Shown one piece after another: positions 37,301 to 45,186 of a stretch of 64,000 nucleotides of DNA; the first letter of the stretch is position 1; every line of letters starts with the position of its first letter. Position numbers and translations under genes: made by a program. Below the pieces are notes generated by a model. That model saw nothing but the letters and a program-made list of their open reading frames with translations. It made no database searches and was not told where the DNA came from. The DNA comes from JBBQVS01 sp038211295 (GTDB taxonomy: Bacteria > Chloroflexota > Ktedonobacteria > Ktedonobacterales > Ktedonobacteraceae), in contig JBBQVS010000005.1 in assembly GCA_038211295.1 (NCBI GenBank), positions 48,711 to 112,710 of the forward strand, given 5' to 3'.

Positions 37301-37646
37301 TTCTGCTAATCTGTTGCGTCAGTTTCTGGCTTGCCTTGTCCAGGTCGGTGCCAAATTGATAGGAGACAAGAATAACAGAGGCACCCGTATTTGAGTATGA
37401 TGTTACTTGTTGAATGCCCTGAACACCCTGAATGCTTTGCTCTAATAGGTTGGTGACATCTTTCTCGACAATCGAGGGCGATGCTCCGGGGTAGACGGCG
37501 ATGACCGAGACCGCCGGGAACGCAAGCGACGGATAGAGTTCCTGCTTGATTGATGGAATTATGAACGCGCCAAACAAAAGAATAGCAATTGTTGCAAGTG
37601 CTATAATACTTCGGTTTGCGAGACTTAACCTCGCGAGGTATGACAT
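34326..37646 (-). CDS. RND-family efflux transporter (HAE1/SwrC-like)
   Basis: A 1,106-residue RND pump with the usual two-fold layout: TM1 after a short N-terminus, a large extracytoplasmic loop, TM2-6, a second loop and TM7-12. The proton-relay acidic site is in VVDDSIVVLENIFRHL (TM4). It most resembles monoderm SwrC/YerP-type pumps. The first large loop contains a ~60-residue insertion rich in Gly, Thr, Ala and Gln (for example GGFGSGQTGGAGAGQ), ending in GAAACPPPTVT. No adaptor (MFP) or outer-membrane factor is adjacent, as in monoderms. Substrates are unknown. It is divergent from a two-component system, which may control it. Confidence 0.9.
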   Translation of the reverse strand: MSYLARLSLANRSIIALATIAILLFGAFIIPSIKQELYPSLAFPAVSVIAVYPGASPSIVEKDVTNLLEQSIQGVQGIQQVTSYSNTGASVILVSYQFGTDLDKASQKLTQQISRIQGNLPANVTPRVQTFNINDQPIIQLAVTSSQDTPTLATNLKNTVVPVLQGTSGVANVNVTGVRNQIVTVTLDMTKVKSQGLSATQIQGALQANNSTIPAGELSTNGQTFSIKVGNTFNSIDDMKNLVVGQRIVQSPNCPSAATGGATAGAGTGATGGFGSGQTGGAGAGQTPGGTSQGTSGNTTFPGAGATGAAACPPPTVTAVKLSDVATVQQDLAASTTLTRTDGKDSLGISITKSSTGNTVTISQSIKDQITSLQNKLGNNAKITVISDQAPSITSAVTSLVEEGLIGAVFAILIILLFLFSLRSTLVTAISIPLSIVIALVGLWVGNYTLNLFTLGGLTIAIGRVVDDSIVVLENIFRHLSNGEDKRTAIPSAVKEVAGAVTASTLTTVAVFLPIAFTGGIIGELFSPFAVTVTIALLASLFVALTIIPVLSYWFLKAPKSALAKAAKNNGHESVGPLERAYIPMLRWVTSHKAITLIVSFLLFVGSIALVPSLGTNFFSLSPQNTLTISQTLPVGTSLSKTNDAAKKVETLLQGTQHIKFYQVTVGGGSGLSALFGSSGNGNVANFAVTTDPSVDQLALQQQIQKQLNGLTDVGTLKLAVAQGGPSSAGISINIQANDDATLRQASQQVLTAVALVPNTANVSSNLTDAAPLINVQVDPAKASTHGLSAAQVGLLLRQVYTGTTVTTVTLNGTQEEVNLLLGTQATTVDAMKDLLLAAPTGNVKLGDVADVTQTKGPTQITHIGGTRTATVSADTTTQNTGGVSTAIQQKLSKLKLPSGVTYALGGVTANQADAFNGLGIALLAAIVLVYLIMVGTFRSLLQPLILLVSIPFAATGSILLLLATHTALGVPSLIGLLLLVGIVVTNAIVLLDLVHQYRMKGMDARTAVLEGGSRRLRPILMTAIATILALTPMASGLSQSSGFIAAPLALTVIGGLASSTVLTLLLVPTLYVLIEGKRGQSGTPPVEEERAVPAAREGEVQQASV

Positions 37647-37771
37647 AGAATGGTTCCTCTCTTAGATTGCACACACGGAGTCAATATCTTCTTTTTTGAG
37701 TTTGCTCAGTAGCCTGCCACATTGAAGTAGGAGCAATATATACAGCTTACAGAACTTCAAGGCTCTTGTCG

Positions 37772-37787
37772 TCAGGGATTTCCCTGA
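37772..37787. promoter_or_regulatory. Palindrome in the pump/kinase intergenic region
   Basis: TCAGGGA-TT-TCCCTGA is a perfect 7-2-7 palindrome midway between the leftward RND pump gene and the rightward kinase gene. Its form suits a dimeric NarL-type regulator such as the one encoded two genes away. This is a candidate operator only. Confidence 0.4.
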
Positions 37788-37885
37788 TGTACTCTGAGAC
37801 GAGAACACTTATGCTAGAGCTGCTAGATAGGAAAGTTGTAAGCGAAGAAGCAACCTGGTTTGCTCTTGGACGTAGGGAAACAGTA

Positions 37886-40270
37886 ATGCAGATACATGGA
37901 AGACAAAAGAAACGTCTAAACAACGTGCTGCTATGGCGGTTGGGAGTGGTTGTGGTCAGCCTAATTGTGCAAATAGTGGTTATTTGCGCGATTTTGATAA
38001 GCCTGCAACAGCCCGCGCAACGGAGTGTCGCCTTCGCACCCGTTCCGGGCGATGTCACAGCGTGCCGTATTGCAAGTGTGACCCCGTTTACTGACGCTTG
38101 GTTAAAGAGGGTTCCAATTGGCACGCTCGTTCGGGCGGAAAACATTTCTACCCAACCGCTTAATTGTGCAACGCTTAGCGGCTCCTTGCGCTTACAAACT
38201 CCAAGCACGGAGACGCGCTTGCATGTCAGCCCAACCTTTCCTTCCGTTGACATCACAACTATTGTCCTGGTAAGCATTCTTACAATCATCTTTGACCTTG
38301 CTGGCATCACCATTTTTCTGCGGGGGCAGGATCGCCCTACAGCGCATGTGGCGTATGGACTTTTCTACACGACTTCGCTTATGTTCAGCGCAGCCATTGC
38401 GTATGGCTACGACTACCTGTGGATCAATGTGCTGATCTTTATGTTGTCGGTGATTGTGCGTGGGCTTTCTACGACGTTCATTTGTCTGTTTCCACGCCCT
38501 ATAACCTGGCAGAGCAGGCGTAAAAGTACACGTTGGCTTCCCTATGCACCATTTGGCATAGGCATAGGCATCATCCTAATCTTTCCGCTTATCTTTTTGT
38601 TTCCGCGGGGACAACTCATCCTTTTTTGCACATTTGTGTATAATGCAGCCTGTCTGATTGTTGCCGTCTGGGTTTTGTTCTGGGGACTCCGCAATGTCAA
38701 TAAAAACGAACGACAACTTGCCCGTATGATTGTGCTGGGCGTTGTATTTCTCTTGTCGATGCTTGCGTTTGGTCTCAACATTGTACAGATTGATAACGTG
38801 GCCCAGGTTAGCCTGACGCGCTTGCTGATTATCCCATTGCTCGTTTTGCCCATCGTCTGTGATTACGCATTGTTTCGTCATCAACTACTTGGCACAACAA
38901 GCTTGATTAGCCGCCAGGTCATACGTGTTCTGCTCTGGCTGCTGCTCGTGAGCCTTTTTGTTTTTCCCAGCGTCATCTTATTAAGTATGTTAAGAGGAGC
39001 CGAGTCCACACAGGGCGAGTTATTTGGCTATGTCTATGCTGCGCTCTTCGCCTTTAGCGTCTGGCTCTTTCCCATTCTCTGGCGAAAAGTACGCGACGCA
39101 GGCGACCAGGTGCTGTATCACGATTTTTACCAGTATAATCATTCATTGCGCGAACTGAGTGCGGCCTTGACGCACCTGCAAGGGCTTGACCAGATATGCT
39201 CGTTTATTCTTCCACGTCTAACGACGTTGCTCAATGCATCTGATATTGCGCTGCTCGTGCGTGATACGTCGTCGCCACTTCTCATACACAGTAAAAGTTC
39301 ATCTACATGGCAGCTTTATCGCCAGCAAACGCCTGTAACAGCACTTACCGATGAGCGATTGAGAGGCGTTGCTCAGCTTGCCTTGACACACACTCGCATT
39401 TCCACGCATGAGCCTTTGCTACTCGACAACATTCTGTTACTTGGCCTGCACGATGAGAACCATGTAACGGGGTTTCTTTGTCTTGGGCCGAAAAAAAATA
39501 TTGAGCCGTATAATCGACAAGATAGAAGTTTTCTCGCAACGCTTGTGGCACAGCTTTCCGTACTTGAGGTCAATAACCGTTATCTCTCGCAAGCGCAAGC
39601 AGACGCGCAAAAGTTGAGTGCGCTCAACCATCGCGTGGTGTCGGCACAGGAAGATGAACGCAAGCATCTGGCGTTAGAGCTACATGATGAAGCACTACAA
39701 CAGGCAATGCTGCTTGTACGCCAGCTTTCTGACGCAAGCACAATGACGGAGGTTGCGGAAGCCATGCCGCTTGCACGTTCTATTGTGACAAGCCTTCGTC
39801 AAACGTGCTTGGAGTTGCGTCCACCCTTGCTCGATGAGTTAGGGTTAGAAGAGGCGTTGCACTGGCTGGCACGCGAGACAGAGAAACGCGGGAAGCTTCA
39901 GATACAAGTAAGCTGTAAAGGAACACTGGACATACGGCCCTCAGTCGCGATTGAGCTTGCAGTCTATCGAGTGGTACAGGAGGCACTTTCAAACGTCCTC
40001 AAACATGCTAACGCGCACACGGTTGTGATACGCTTGCGCCAACACGCGTGCGGTAAAAGTTCGCTGGTGATTTGTGACGATGGTCGAGGCTTTCAACGCC
40101 GCTCACTCATTGCCGAACGGCTGGGCCTCGTGAGTATGCACGAGCGGATGGAGGCCATCGGCGGGCATATTCACGTTCGCACGAGTCTTGGACGCGGTGT
40201 AACAATTCGGGCAACCTATCAACAGTTCAAGCAGAGTGGCGTAGTGAGACCACAGGAAGCAGTACGATGA
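37886..40270 (+). CDS. Membrane sensor histidine kinase, NarL-partner (HisKA_3) type
   Basis: A 794-residue kinase. An N-terminal membrane helix and a short extracytoplasmic loop are followed by a cluster of about seven to eight membrane helices (roughly residues 125-370), then a GAF-like domain (about 420-570), HisKA_3 with ALELHDEALQQAML (His600), and HATPase_c with VVQEALSNVLKHANAH, CDDGRGFQ and GLVSMHERMEAIGG. The ATG chosen has aggga 7 nt upstream; longer in-frame starts to the left would cross the palindrome at 37772 and lack ribosome sites. Its stop overlaps the response-regulator start (ATGA). Ligand unknown. Confidence 0.9.
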   Translation: MQIHGRQKKRLNNVLLWRLGVVVVSLIVQIVVICAILISLQQPAQRSVAFAPVPGDVTACRIASVTPFTDAWLKRVPIGTLVRAENISTQPLNCATLSGSLRLQTPSTETRLHVSPTFPSVDITTIVLVSILTIIFDLAGITIFLRGQDRPTAHVAYGLFYTTSLMFSAAIAYGYDYLWINVLIFMLSVIVRGLSTTFICLFPRPITWQSRRKSTRWLPYAPFGIGIGIILIFPLIFLFPRGQLILFCTFVYNAACLIVAVWVLFWGLRNVNKNERQLARMIVLGVVFLLSMLAFGLNIVQIDNVAQVSLTRLLIIPLLVLPIVCDYALFRHQLLGTTSLISRQVIRVLLWLLLVSLFVFPSVILLSMLRGAESTQGELFGYVYAALFAFSVWLFPILWRKVRDAGDQVLYHDFYQYNHSLRELSAALTHLQGLDQICSFILPRLTTLLNASDIALLVRDTSSPLLIHSKSSSTWQLYRQQTPVTALTDERLRGVAQLALTHTRISTHEPLLLDNILLLGLHDENHVTGFLCLGPKKNIEPYNRQDRSFLATLVAQLSVLEVNNRYLSQAQADAQKLSALNHRVVSAQEDERKHLALELHDEALQQAMLLVRQLSDASTMTEVAEAMPLARSIVTSLRQTCLELRPPLLDELGLEEALHWLARETEKRGKLQIQVSCKGTLDIRPSVAIELAVYRVVQEALSNVLKHANAHTVVIRLRQHACGKSSLVICDDGRGFQRRSLIAERLGLVSMHERMEAIGGHIHVRTSLGRGVTIRATYQQFKQSGVVRPQEAVR

Positions 40271-40944
40271 ACGACGTAACAACGGATTTTGATTTGCAAG
40301 AAAACATAATCACTATTTTTCTTGTTGATGACCATACAATGATGCGCGAGGGAACACGTCGCTTGCTCGAAGAGGATAGCGTCCTCAAGGTCATTGGCGA
40401 AGCTCAAGAGGGGAAAGAGGCGATTGACCTGTGTCGGGAGTTGCATCCCCGTGTAGTCGTGTTGGATATTTCGCTCAAAGGAATGCATGGCTTTGGTGTC
40501 GCACACGCTCTGCTGGCGGCTCCTCACTCACCGGCTATTCTTGTTCTGACGGCTTACGATCAGCTTGCCTATGTACGGGCAATGCTCAAGGCGGGCGCAA
40601 AAGGCTACTGGTTGAAGAGTGCGCGGGGGAGCGATATCCGTCAAGCGGTTCACGACGTTGTTGCAGGCCGGCAGAGCCTTGACCCGGAGGTGCGCCGCCA
40701 ACTCGATGATGACCGGGACACGATTGCGGTGCGTGTCGATCCGCTTACGACCCGTGAGCTTGAGGTATTGCATTTGATTGTGCAGGGTGTTCGCAACGGT
40801 GAAATTGGGCAACGGCTGTTCATTTCGGTGAAAACAGTGGAGACACACCTGACCAGTCTCTACGGAAAACTGGGGGTGCAATCCAGAGCGGAGGCTATCG
40901 CGCTCGCGCAACGGCAAGGGCTTTTATTGGAGAGGGGGCGGTGA
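40267..40944 (+). CDS. NarL/LuxR-type response regulator
   Basis: A 225-residue regulator: receiver domain with the acidic pair LVDDHTMMREG, phospho-acceptor Asp67 in VVVLDISLKG, and the conserved Thr/Lys (ILVLTAYD, YWLKSARG). A LuxR-type helix-turn-helix follows: LTTRELEVLHLIVQGVRNGE and FISVKTVETHLTSLYGKLGV. It overlaps the kinase stop by ATGA and is the clear cognate partner. Likely targets are its own operon and the divergent RND pump, through the palindrome at 37772-37787; that target is an inference. Confidence 0.93.
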   Translation: MNDVTTDFDLQENIITIFLVDDHTMMREGTRRLLEEDSVLKVIGEAQEGKEAIDLCRELHPRVVVLDISLKGMHGFGVAHALLAAPHSPAILVLTAYDQLAYVRAMLKAGAKGYWLKSARGSDIRQAVHDVVAGRQSLDPEVRRQLDDDRDTIAVRVDPLTTRELEVLHLIVQGVRNGEIGQRLFISVKTVETHLTSLYGKLGVQSRAEAIALAQRQGLLLERGR

Positions 40945-41117
40945 AACATACAGTTGTCTCAGACGTACTGCACATGCTCTCATCTTCTCTGTTCCCTTTA
41001 AGCTTGACGCAAAGTTGACCGAATCTAAACACGGTATGCTCACCTCTGTGTCTTGTCTGCCACGAAAAAAAGAGGTACACTACGCAAAAATACTGTGTTG
41101 ATTGGAAACAAAACACG

Positions 41118-41837
41118 ATGACAATATCGCTTACCGCATCGCTTCATCTTACACATATACATGAACTTTTGATAGAGACATATGGTGTGGCAAAGAACGT
41201 ACCGGATTACGAACCACTTGGTGGTCTGGTTGGCACTATTTTGTCGCAACATACCTCTGACATCAATTCCAGTCGCGCATATCAGCAGCTTGTAACAATG
41301 TTTCCAACGTGGGAGGAAGTGCGTGACGCGCCAACACAGGAGGTCGCAGCCGCCATTAGATCGGGTGGACTCGCGAACATAAAAGCACCACGCATCCAAG
41401 ACGCATTGCTAACCCTGACCGAACAGCAGCAGGCGCAAGGTGGTACAAAATCGCTCGCCACGTATCTGTATGACGAATTGGTCAAGCGTACTCCAGAGGA
41501 AGCATTAAAGTACCTGCGAAGCATTCCCGGTGTAGGCCCCAAGACCGCTTCGTGTGTTCTCATGTTCGATATGAATTTGCCTGTCATGCCGGTTGATACA
41601 CATGTGCTGCGAGTGTCAAAACGACTTGGCTTGCTTCTTCCAAACGTCAGCGCGGACAAAGCACACGAATACTTCGCGCACGCAGCCCCACCGGAATGGG
41701 TATATGCGCTCCATGTTCATCTTATTCGACACGGACGGCAGGTATGTCACGCGCAAAAGCCCGAATGCACTCGATGTGCATTGTACAGGGAGTGCGCGTT
41801 TGTCGGGAGTGTGGACGCGCAGGAAACGAGTCTGTAA
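41118..41837 (+). CDS. nth: Endonuclease III (DNA N-glycosylase/AP lyase)
   Basis: A 239-residue helix-hairpin-helix glycosylase that removes oxidised pyrimidines. The HhH motif is LRSIPGVGPKTASCVLMF with the Schiff-base Lys142, and the catalytic Asp160 is in PVDTHVLRVSKRLGL. The 4Fe-4S loop CHAQKPECTRCALYREC has the C-x6-C-x2-C-x5-C spacing. All are intact, so bifunctional glycosylase/lyase activity is expected. Length is slightly longer than E. coli Nth. It precedes the class II aldolase gene by 34 nt and may be co-transcribed with it. Confidence 0.93.
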   Translation: MTISLTASLHLTHIHELLIETYGVAKNVPDYEPLGGLVGTILSQHTSDINSSRAYQQLVTMFPTWEEVRDAPTQEVAAAIRSGGLANIKAPRIQDALLTLTEQQQAQGGTKSLATYLYDELVKRTPEEALKYLRSIPGVGPKTASCVLMFDMNLPVMPVDTHVLRVSKRLGLLLPNVSADKAHEYFAHAAPPEWVYALHVHLIRHGRQVCHAQKPECTRCALYRECAFVGSVDAQETSL

Positions 41838-41871
41838 CGACACAACAAACATAGAAAGGTGCTTTTTCTTT

Positions 41872-42546
41872 ATGCAGTTACCAGAACTTAGGGTGGAGCT
41901 TGCGCGATATGCGAAGAAGATGTACGAAAGTCAGCTTGTGCAGGCCACACAGGGCAACATCAGTGTGCGCGACCCGCAAAGCGGGCATATCTGTATTACT
42001 CCCAGCGGCGCGGACTACCAGTTGCTGGGCGCCGAGGATATCGTTGTCGTCGATGAGCATGGCGATATTGTGGAAGGCAAGTGGCAACCATCGGTAGAGT
42101 TGCCCCTACACACGCTGCTTTTGCGGCGACGCCCCGACATTCACTGTGTCATGCATACGCACTCGCCCTATGCGACAGCATTCAGCCTCGTGCATCAACC
42201 TATTCCCATGTTTCTCGCCGAGTCCGCGCTTTGCCTGGGCGGGGAAATACCGGTCACACCTTACAAAATGTCTGGTACGCCAGAATTCGCGGAGCATATC
42301 GCTGAACATTTAGGCAATCGGCCTGCGCTGCTCTGGGGCAATCATGGCGCAATGGTTGTGGGGCCAACACTACCGCTTGCCTTCTCGATTGCTCACGCGC
42401 TAGAGGATTGCGCGAAAACCTATGTCATCGCGCGAAAACTTGGTATCCCGCGACCACTCCCGGATGGCGAGAGCGAGCGATTGCACACCTTCTGGGTCAA
42501 TCACTACGGGCAAAAACTCTTGCACAAAAGCGACGGGAATAGCTAA
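41872..42546 (+). CDS. Class II aldolase/adducin family protein
   Basis: A 224-residue class II aldolase (L-fuculose-1-phosphate aldolase type). The zinc ligands are in VMHTHSPYATAFS and LLWGNHGAMVVG, and the substrate-binding QGNISVRD and TPSGADY are present. The exact substrate (fuculose-, ribulose- or methylthioribulose-phosphate) is not determined. The ATG chosen begins the fold (MQLPELRVELARYAKKMYES) with an aaagg site about 12 nt upstream; the frame is open for another 93 codons to the left, but those residues overlap nth and have no family similarity. Confidence 0.85.
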   Translation: MQLPELRVELARYAKKMYESQLVQATQGNISVRDPQSGHICITPSGADYQLLGAEDIVVVDEHGDIVEGKWQPSVELPLHTLLLRRRPDIHCVMHTHSPYATAFSLVHQPIPMFLAESALCLGGEIPVTPYKMSGTPEFAEHIAEHLGNRPALLWGNHGAMVVGPTLPLAFSIAHALEDCAKTYVIARKLGIPRPLPDGESERLHTFWVNHYGQKLLHKSDGNS

Positions 42547-42551
42547 TATTC

Positions 42552-43136
42552 TCACATAGGGTGTTGCTCAACGGTAATTATTTTCATTGTTACCAGCGAT
42601 TGTAACGCCCACTCGATCACATCACTGGAGAGAGAGAGTTTAGATTTAATTTCCTCAATCGTGCGCCTTCCGTCGATCATGGTAAACACGAGGCGCAACA
42701 CCACACGCTCTCGATTTGGTACGCTAACAAACTGTGCTAGATCAAACGGCGCGATCTGACGGGGTATGGCTTTCGTTTGGACAACTCCTGTAGGCGCTGG
42801 TAGCATTGGGAAGCCATTGGAGGAAGGCGACATTTGTGATGATTGTGGCGATACTTCTGGCGATGGTTGCACCATCAAAGACCACCCGAATGGGCCGCGC
42901 TCCGCGTCCATCTGTAGCAACGCGGCCCTGTCCGCCTGATATCGTTGACCTGTACTACTTTCAATATAGCAGAATGTGACCCTGCCTTGCACAAGACTAA
43001 TCCACGCGTGGCACACGCCACGTATCCCTGGAACACGCTGAATCTCAGCGTGGAGCAGGCCGCTTTGTCGATAGCGAGCTAGAAGGTCTAAACTTAGTTC
43101 AAGACCAACACTGAAATCAATAGGATTATTACCCAC
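42552..43136 (-). CDS. Hypothetical protein, DUF4388-like with C-terminal winged helix
   Basis: A 194-residue protein, unrecognised with certainty. The first ~90 residues (GLELSLDLLARYRQSGLLHA, then HAWISLVQGRVTF) resemble the DUF4388/PATAN-type module used in signalling proteins. A Ser/Pro/Gln linker follows, and the last ~75 residues (RRTIEEIKSKLSLSSDVIEW) look like a winged helix. The GTG start has aaagg 7 nt upstream. Extending to 43409 would cross a 13-bp hairpin and add an odd hydrophobic stretch, so I reject the longer form. It converges with the aldolase gene, 5 nt apart. Confidence 0.55.
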   Translation of the reverse strand: MGNNPIDFSVGLELSLDLLARYRQSGLLHAEIQRVPGIRGVCHAWISLVQGRVTFCYIESSTGQRYQADRAALLQMDAERGPFGWSLMVQPSPEVSPQSSQMSPSSNGFPMLPAPTGVVQTKAIPRQIAPFDLAQFVSVPNRERVVLRLVFTMIDGRRTIEEIKSKLSLSSDVIEWALQSLVTMKIITVEQHPM

Positions 43137-43160
43137 GCTCAAACCTTTTATAGGAGAAGT

Positions 43161-43192
43161 ATGTACAAAGACATGTGAGTGTCTTTGTACAT
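43161..43192. promoter_or_regulatory. 13-bp hairpin upstream of the DUF4388-like gene
   Basis: ATGTACAAAGACA (43161-43173) and TGTCTTTGTACAT (43180-43192) are exact inverted repeats around TGTGAG. On the minus strand it lies 24 nt before the GTG start of the gene at 42552-43136. It could be a leader hairpin or an operator. Confidence 0.45.
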
Positions 43193-43368
43193 GACAAAAT
43201 ATTTTATAGAGTAAAAGAGAAAACCGCGTGTATGGCAAATAGAAAAAACTATAAACACTATAGCACATATAGTACCTCTGTGCCTTCGGAATACTCCAAA
43301 CGGATGCGGTGTGGTACGATGTAAAGTATCGTAACATAACTCTTATTCCTAGAAAGAAGTAGAACACC

Positions 43369-44433
43369 ATGCTCATTGACTTACGCAGTGATACCGTAAC
43401 TCTCCCCACCCCTGCGATGCGTGACGCGATGTATCGCGCGGAAGTAGGAGATGATGTCTACGGCGAGGACCCCACAATTATTCGGCTGGAAGAACTCGCG
43501 GCCCAGCATACAGGCAAGAACGCGGCCCTCTTTGTACCAAGTGGAACAATGGGCAACGCCATCGCTGTACTCACTCACGCTGGGCGAGGTCAAGCGGTGC
43601 TAGTTGGTGACGAGTCGCACATCTACCATTATGAGGCAGGCGGCCCTGCGACGCTGGGCGGCTCCCCAATGTGGGTTATTCCAAACAACGCTGATGGTAC
43701 GCTCGACCTCACACAGGTACAGGCGGGAATAGCTGACGAAAGCGATGAACATGTTGCGGCAACAGCACTGTTGTGCCTTGAGAACACTCATAACCGTTGT
43801 GGTGGTAAGGTTCTTACTCCTGAGTATACGCACGAGTTGGCAACGTTGGCACACAAACAGAACGTGGCGGTACATGTGGATGGCGCACGCATCTTTAATG
43901 CTGCGGTTGCTCTTGGCGTTCCTGTCAGCACACTGGTACAGGACGTTGACTCGCTTATGTTCTGCCTCTCGAAGGGTCTCAGTGCGCCCGTTGGTTCCAT
44001 GCTTGTAGGCGGTAGCGAGTTCATCCGCCGCGCACGCCGTACCCGCAAACTGCTAGGTGGAGGAATGCGACAGGCGGGTATTCTCGCGGCGGCGGGCATC
44101 GTCGCACTTGAGCAGATGGTCGAGCGGCTCGCGGAAGACCACGACCACGCAAAACGTTTAGCACAGGGACTCGTAGACTTTCCACATATTGCGATTGATG
44201 CCGAACGTGTTGTTACTAACATTGTGATATTCACCTTGCAGAACGAACATAGTCAACAAGTAACCTCAACTATAACGGAGGCATTTTTGATGGACGCACG
44301 AAAGCGTGGTATTCTCATGAGTCATATGGGCGGTGGGAAGATTCGCGCGGTGACACATTATGGAGTAGACCAACAGCATATTACAACGGCACTAGCCGAG
44401 ATACGCCATGTTCTTGTTGAGACACATTTCTAA
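43369..44433 (+). CDS. ltaE: Low-specificity L-threonine aldolase
   Basis: A 354-residue fold-type I PLP enzyme that splits L-threonine and L-allo-threonine to glycine and acetaldehyde. IDLRSDTVTLPTPAMRDAM and VGDDVYGEDPT at the N-terminus and VHVDGARIFNAAVALGV in the middle are family hallmarks; the PLP lysine is in MFCLSKGLSAPVGSML. Length is normal. The unit ends at a hairpin with a short T-rich tail, so it appears to be transcribed alone. Beta-eliminating lyases of the same superfamily are less likely given the SDTVTLPT start. Confidence 0.93.
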   Translation: MLIDLRSDTVTLPTPAMRDAMYRAEVGDDVYGEDPTIIRLEELAAQHTGKNAALFVPSGTMGNAIAVLTHAGRGQAVLVGDESHIYHYEAGGPATLGGSPMWVIPNNADGTLDLTQVQAGIADESDEHVAATALLCLENTHNRCGGKVLTPEYTHELATLAHKQNVAVHVDGARIFNAAVALGVPVSTLVQDVDSLMFCLSKGLSAPVGSMLVGGSEFIRRARRTRKLLGGGMRQAGILAAAGIVALEQMVERLAEDHDHAKRLAQGLVDFPHIAIDAERVVTNIVIFTLQNEHSQQVTSTITEAFLMDARKRGILMSHMGGGKIRAVTHYGVDQQHITTALAEIRHVLVETHF

Positions 44434-44446
44434 ACTGTCCAGGAGA

Positions 44447-44466
44447 GGAAAGCCTTTTCGCTTTCC
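44447..44466 (+). terminator. Terminator after ltaE
   Basis: GGAAAGC (44447-44453) and GCTTTCC (44460-44466) form a hairpin with a CTTTTC loop, extendable with one mismatch, followed by a pyrimidine-rich CCTCTTT. Confidence 0.6.
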
Positions 44467-44482
44467 CCTCTTTACTCATCCA

Positions 44483-44511
44483 TTGACGCGCAAATCATTG
44501 CGTGCTATACT
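44483..44511 (+). promoter_or_regulatory. MarR-gene promoter with operator in the spacer
   Basis: TTGACG (44483-44488), a 17-nt spacer and TATACT (44506-44511) form a near-consensus promoter. The spacer holds the inverted repeat CGCAA-ATCA-TTGCG (44489-44502), placed exactly where a bound dimer would block RNA polymerase. Autoregulation by the MarR protein is a natural reading. Confidence 0.6.
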
Positions 44512-44569
44512 GTCATCAGAGCAATAGTTGAGTTCGCAACCATAAACCTATCAAAAAGGAGTGTATGCA

Positions 44570-45091
44570 ATGAGCGAGCTTGAGCAAGAAGTGTATAACC
44601 TCATTTCATTATCCTTCATACGACTCGATATGGGCGATCAACATCTTATGCGGCGGCTCGGCCTAACCTTGACGCAATCATGGGCATTGGTTCATTTGAG
44701 CAATCCAGAGGGACGTTCACTTAGCGAGCTAGCAAACCTGTTAATCTGCGATAAAAGCAATGTCACAAGTGTTGTTGACAAGTTGGAAGAAGAGGGTCTG
44801 GCGGAACGCAAGCGGGGCAAGGCAGGCGATAGACGCTACACGCGCGTTGTGCTCACCGAGCAGGGCCACGCATTACGTGAGACGGTTATACGCGCTCGTG
44901 ATCACATGGTTCGTGAGCGTCTCCGCAATATTGCCAGTAGCGACCTGCATCAGCTCCGTACACTGTTGCAGCAGGTCGCCCAGAATTTAACGATGCAATA
45001 TAACCGCGATGAAGAGACAAAAATCATCGAGGATGCCTATAAGCAGAGTACAGACCAACTGGCAACACCCGAAACACAAGCAATCATGTAG
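44570..45091 (+). CDS. MarR-family transcriptional regulator
   Basis: A 173-residue winged-helix protein. The helix-turn-helix and wing read SLSELANLLICDKSNVTSVV then KLEEEGLAERKRGKAGDRRY, the MarR signature including the wing DRRYTRVVLTEQG. Flanking helices should form the dimer interface. The ATG follows aaggag by 8 nt. It is preceded by a strong promoter with an internal inverted repeat. MarR proteins usually release DNA on binding small phenolic or lipid ligands; the ligand here is unknown. An SDR gene follows after a terminator. Confidence 0.92.
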   Translation: MSELEQEVYNLISLSFIRLDMGDQHLMRRLGLTLTQSWALVHLSNPEGRSLSELANLLICDKSNVTSVVDKLEEEGLAERKRGKAGDRRYTRVVLTEQGHALRETVIRARDHMVRERLRNIASSDLHQLRTLLQQVAQNLTMQYNRDEETKIIEDAYKQSTDQLATPETQAIM

Positions 45092-45127
45092 CATTATATT
45101 TGACATATGGCCTCACAAAAAGATATT

Positions 45128-45165
45128 ATCAAGCGGAACGTAGTGTGCGTTCCGCTTGATTTTTA
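45128..45165 (+). terminator. Rho-independent terminator after the MarR gene
   Basis: ATCAAGCGGAACG (45128-45140) and CGTTCCGCTTGAT (45148-45160) form a perfect 13-bp stem followed by TTTTTATTTTATT. It is the clearest intrinsic terminator in the window, and it sits between marR and the SDR gene. Confidence 0.85.
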
Positions 45166-45186
45166 TTTTATTGGAGGAATCTGTTT

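Noticed and set aside
41593..41871. A 93-codon upstream extension of the class II aldolase gene.
   Set aside because: It lies inside nth in another frame and has no similarity to aldolases. The ATG at 41872 starts the fold.
43137..43409. An N-terminal extension of the DUF4388-like gene, starting at 43409.
   Set aside because: It crosses a 13-bp hairpin, encodes an unlikely hydrophobic and aromatic stretch, and overlaps the ltaE start. The GTG at 43136 has a ribosome site.
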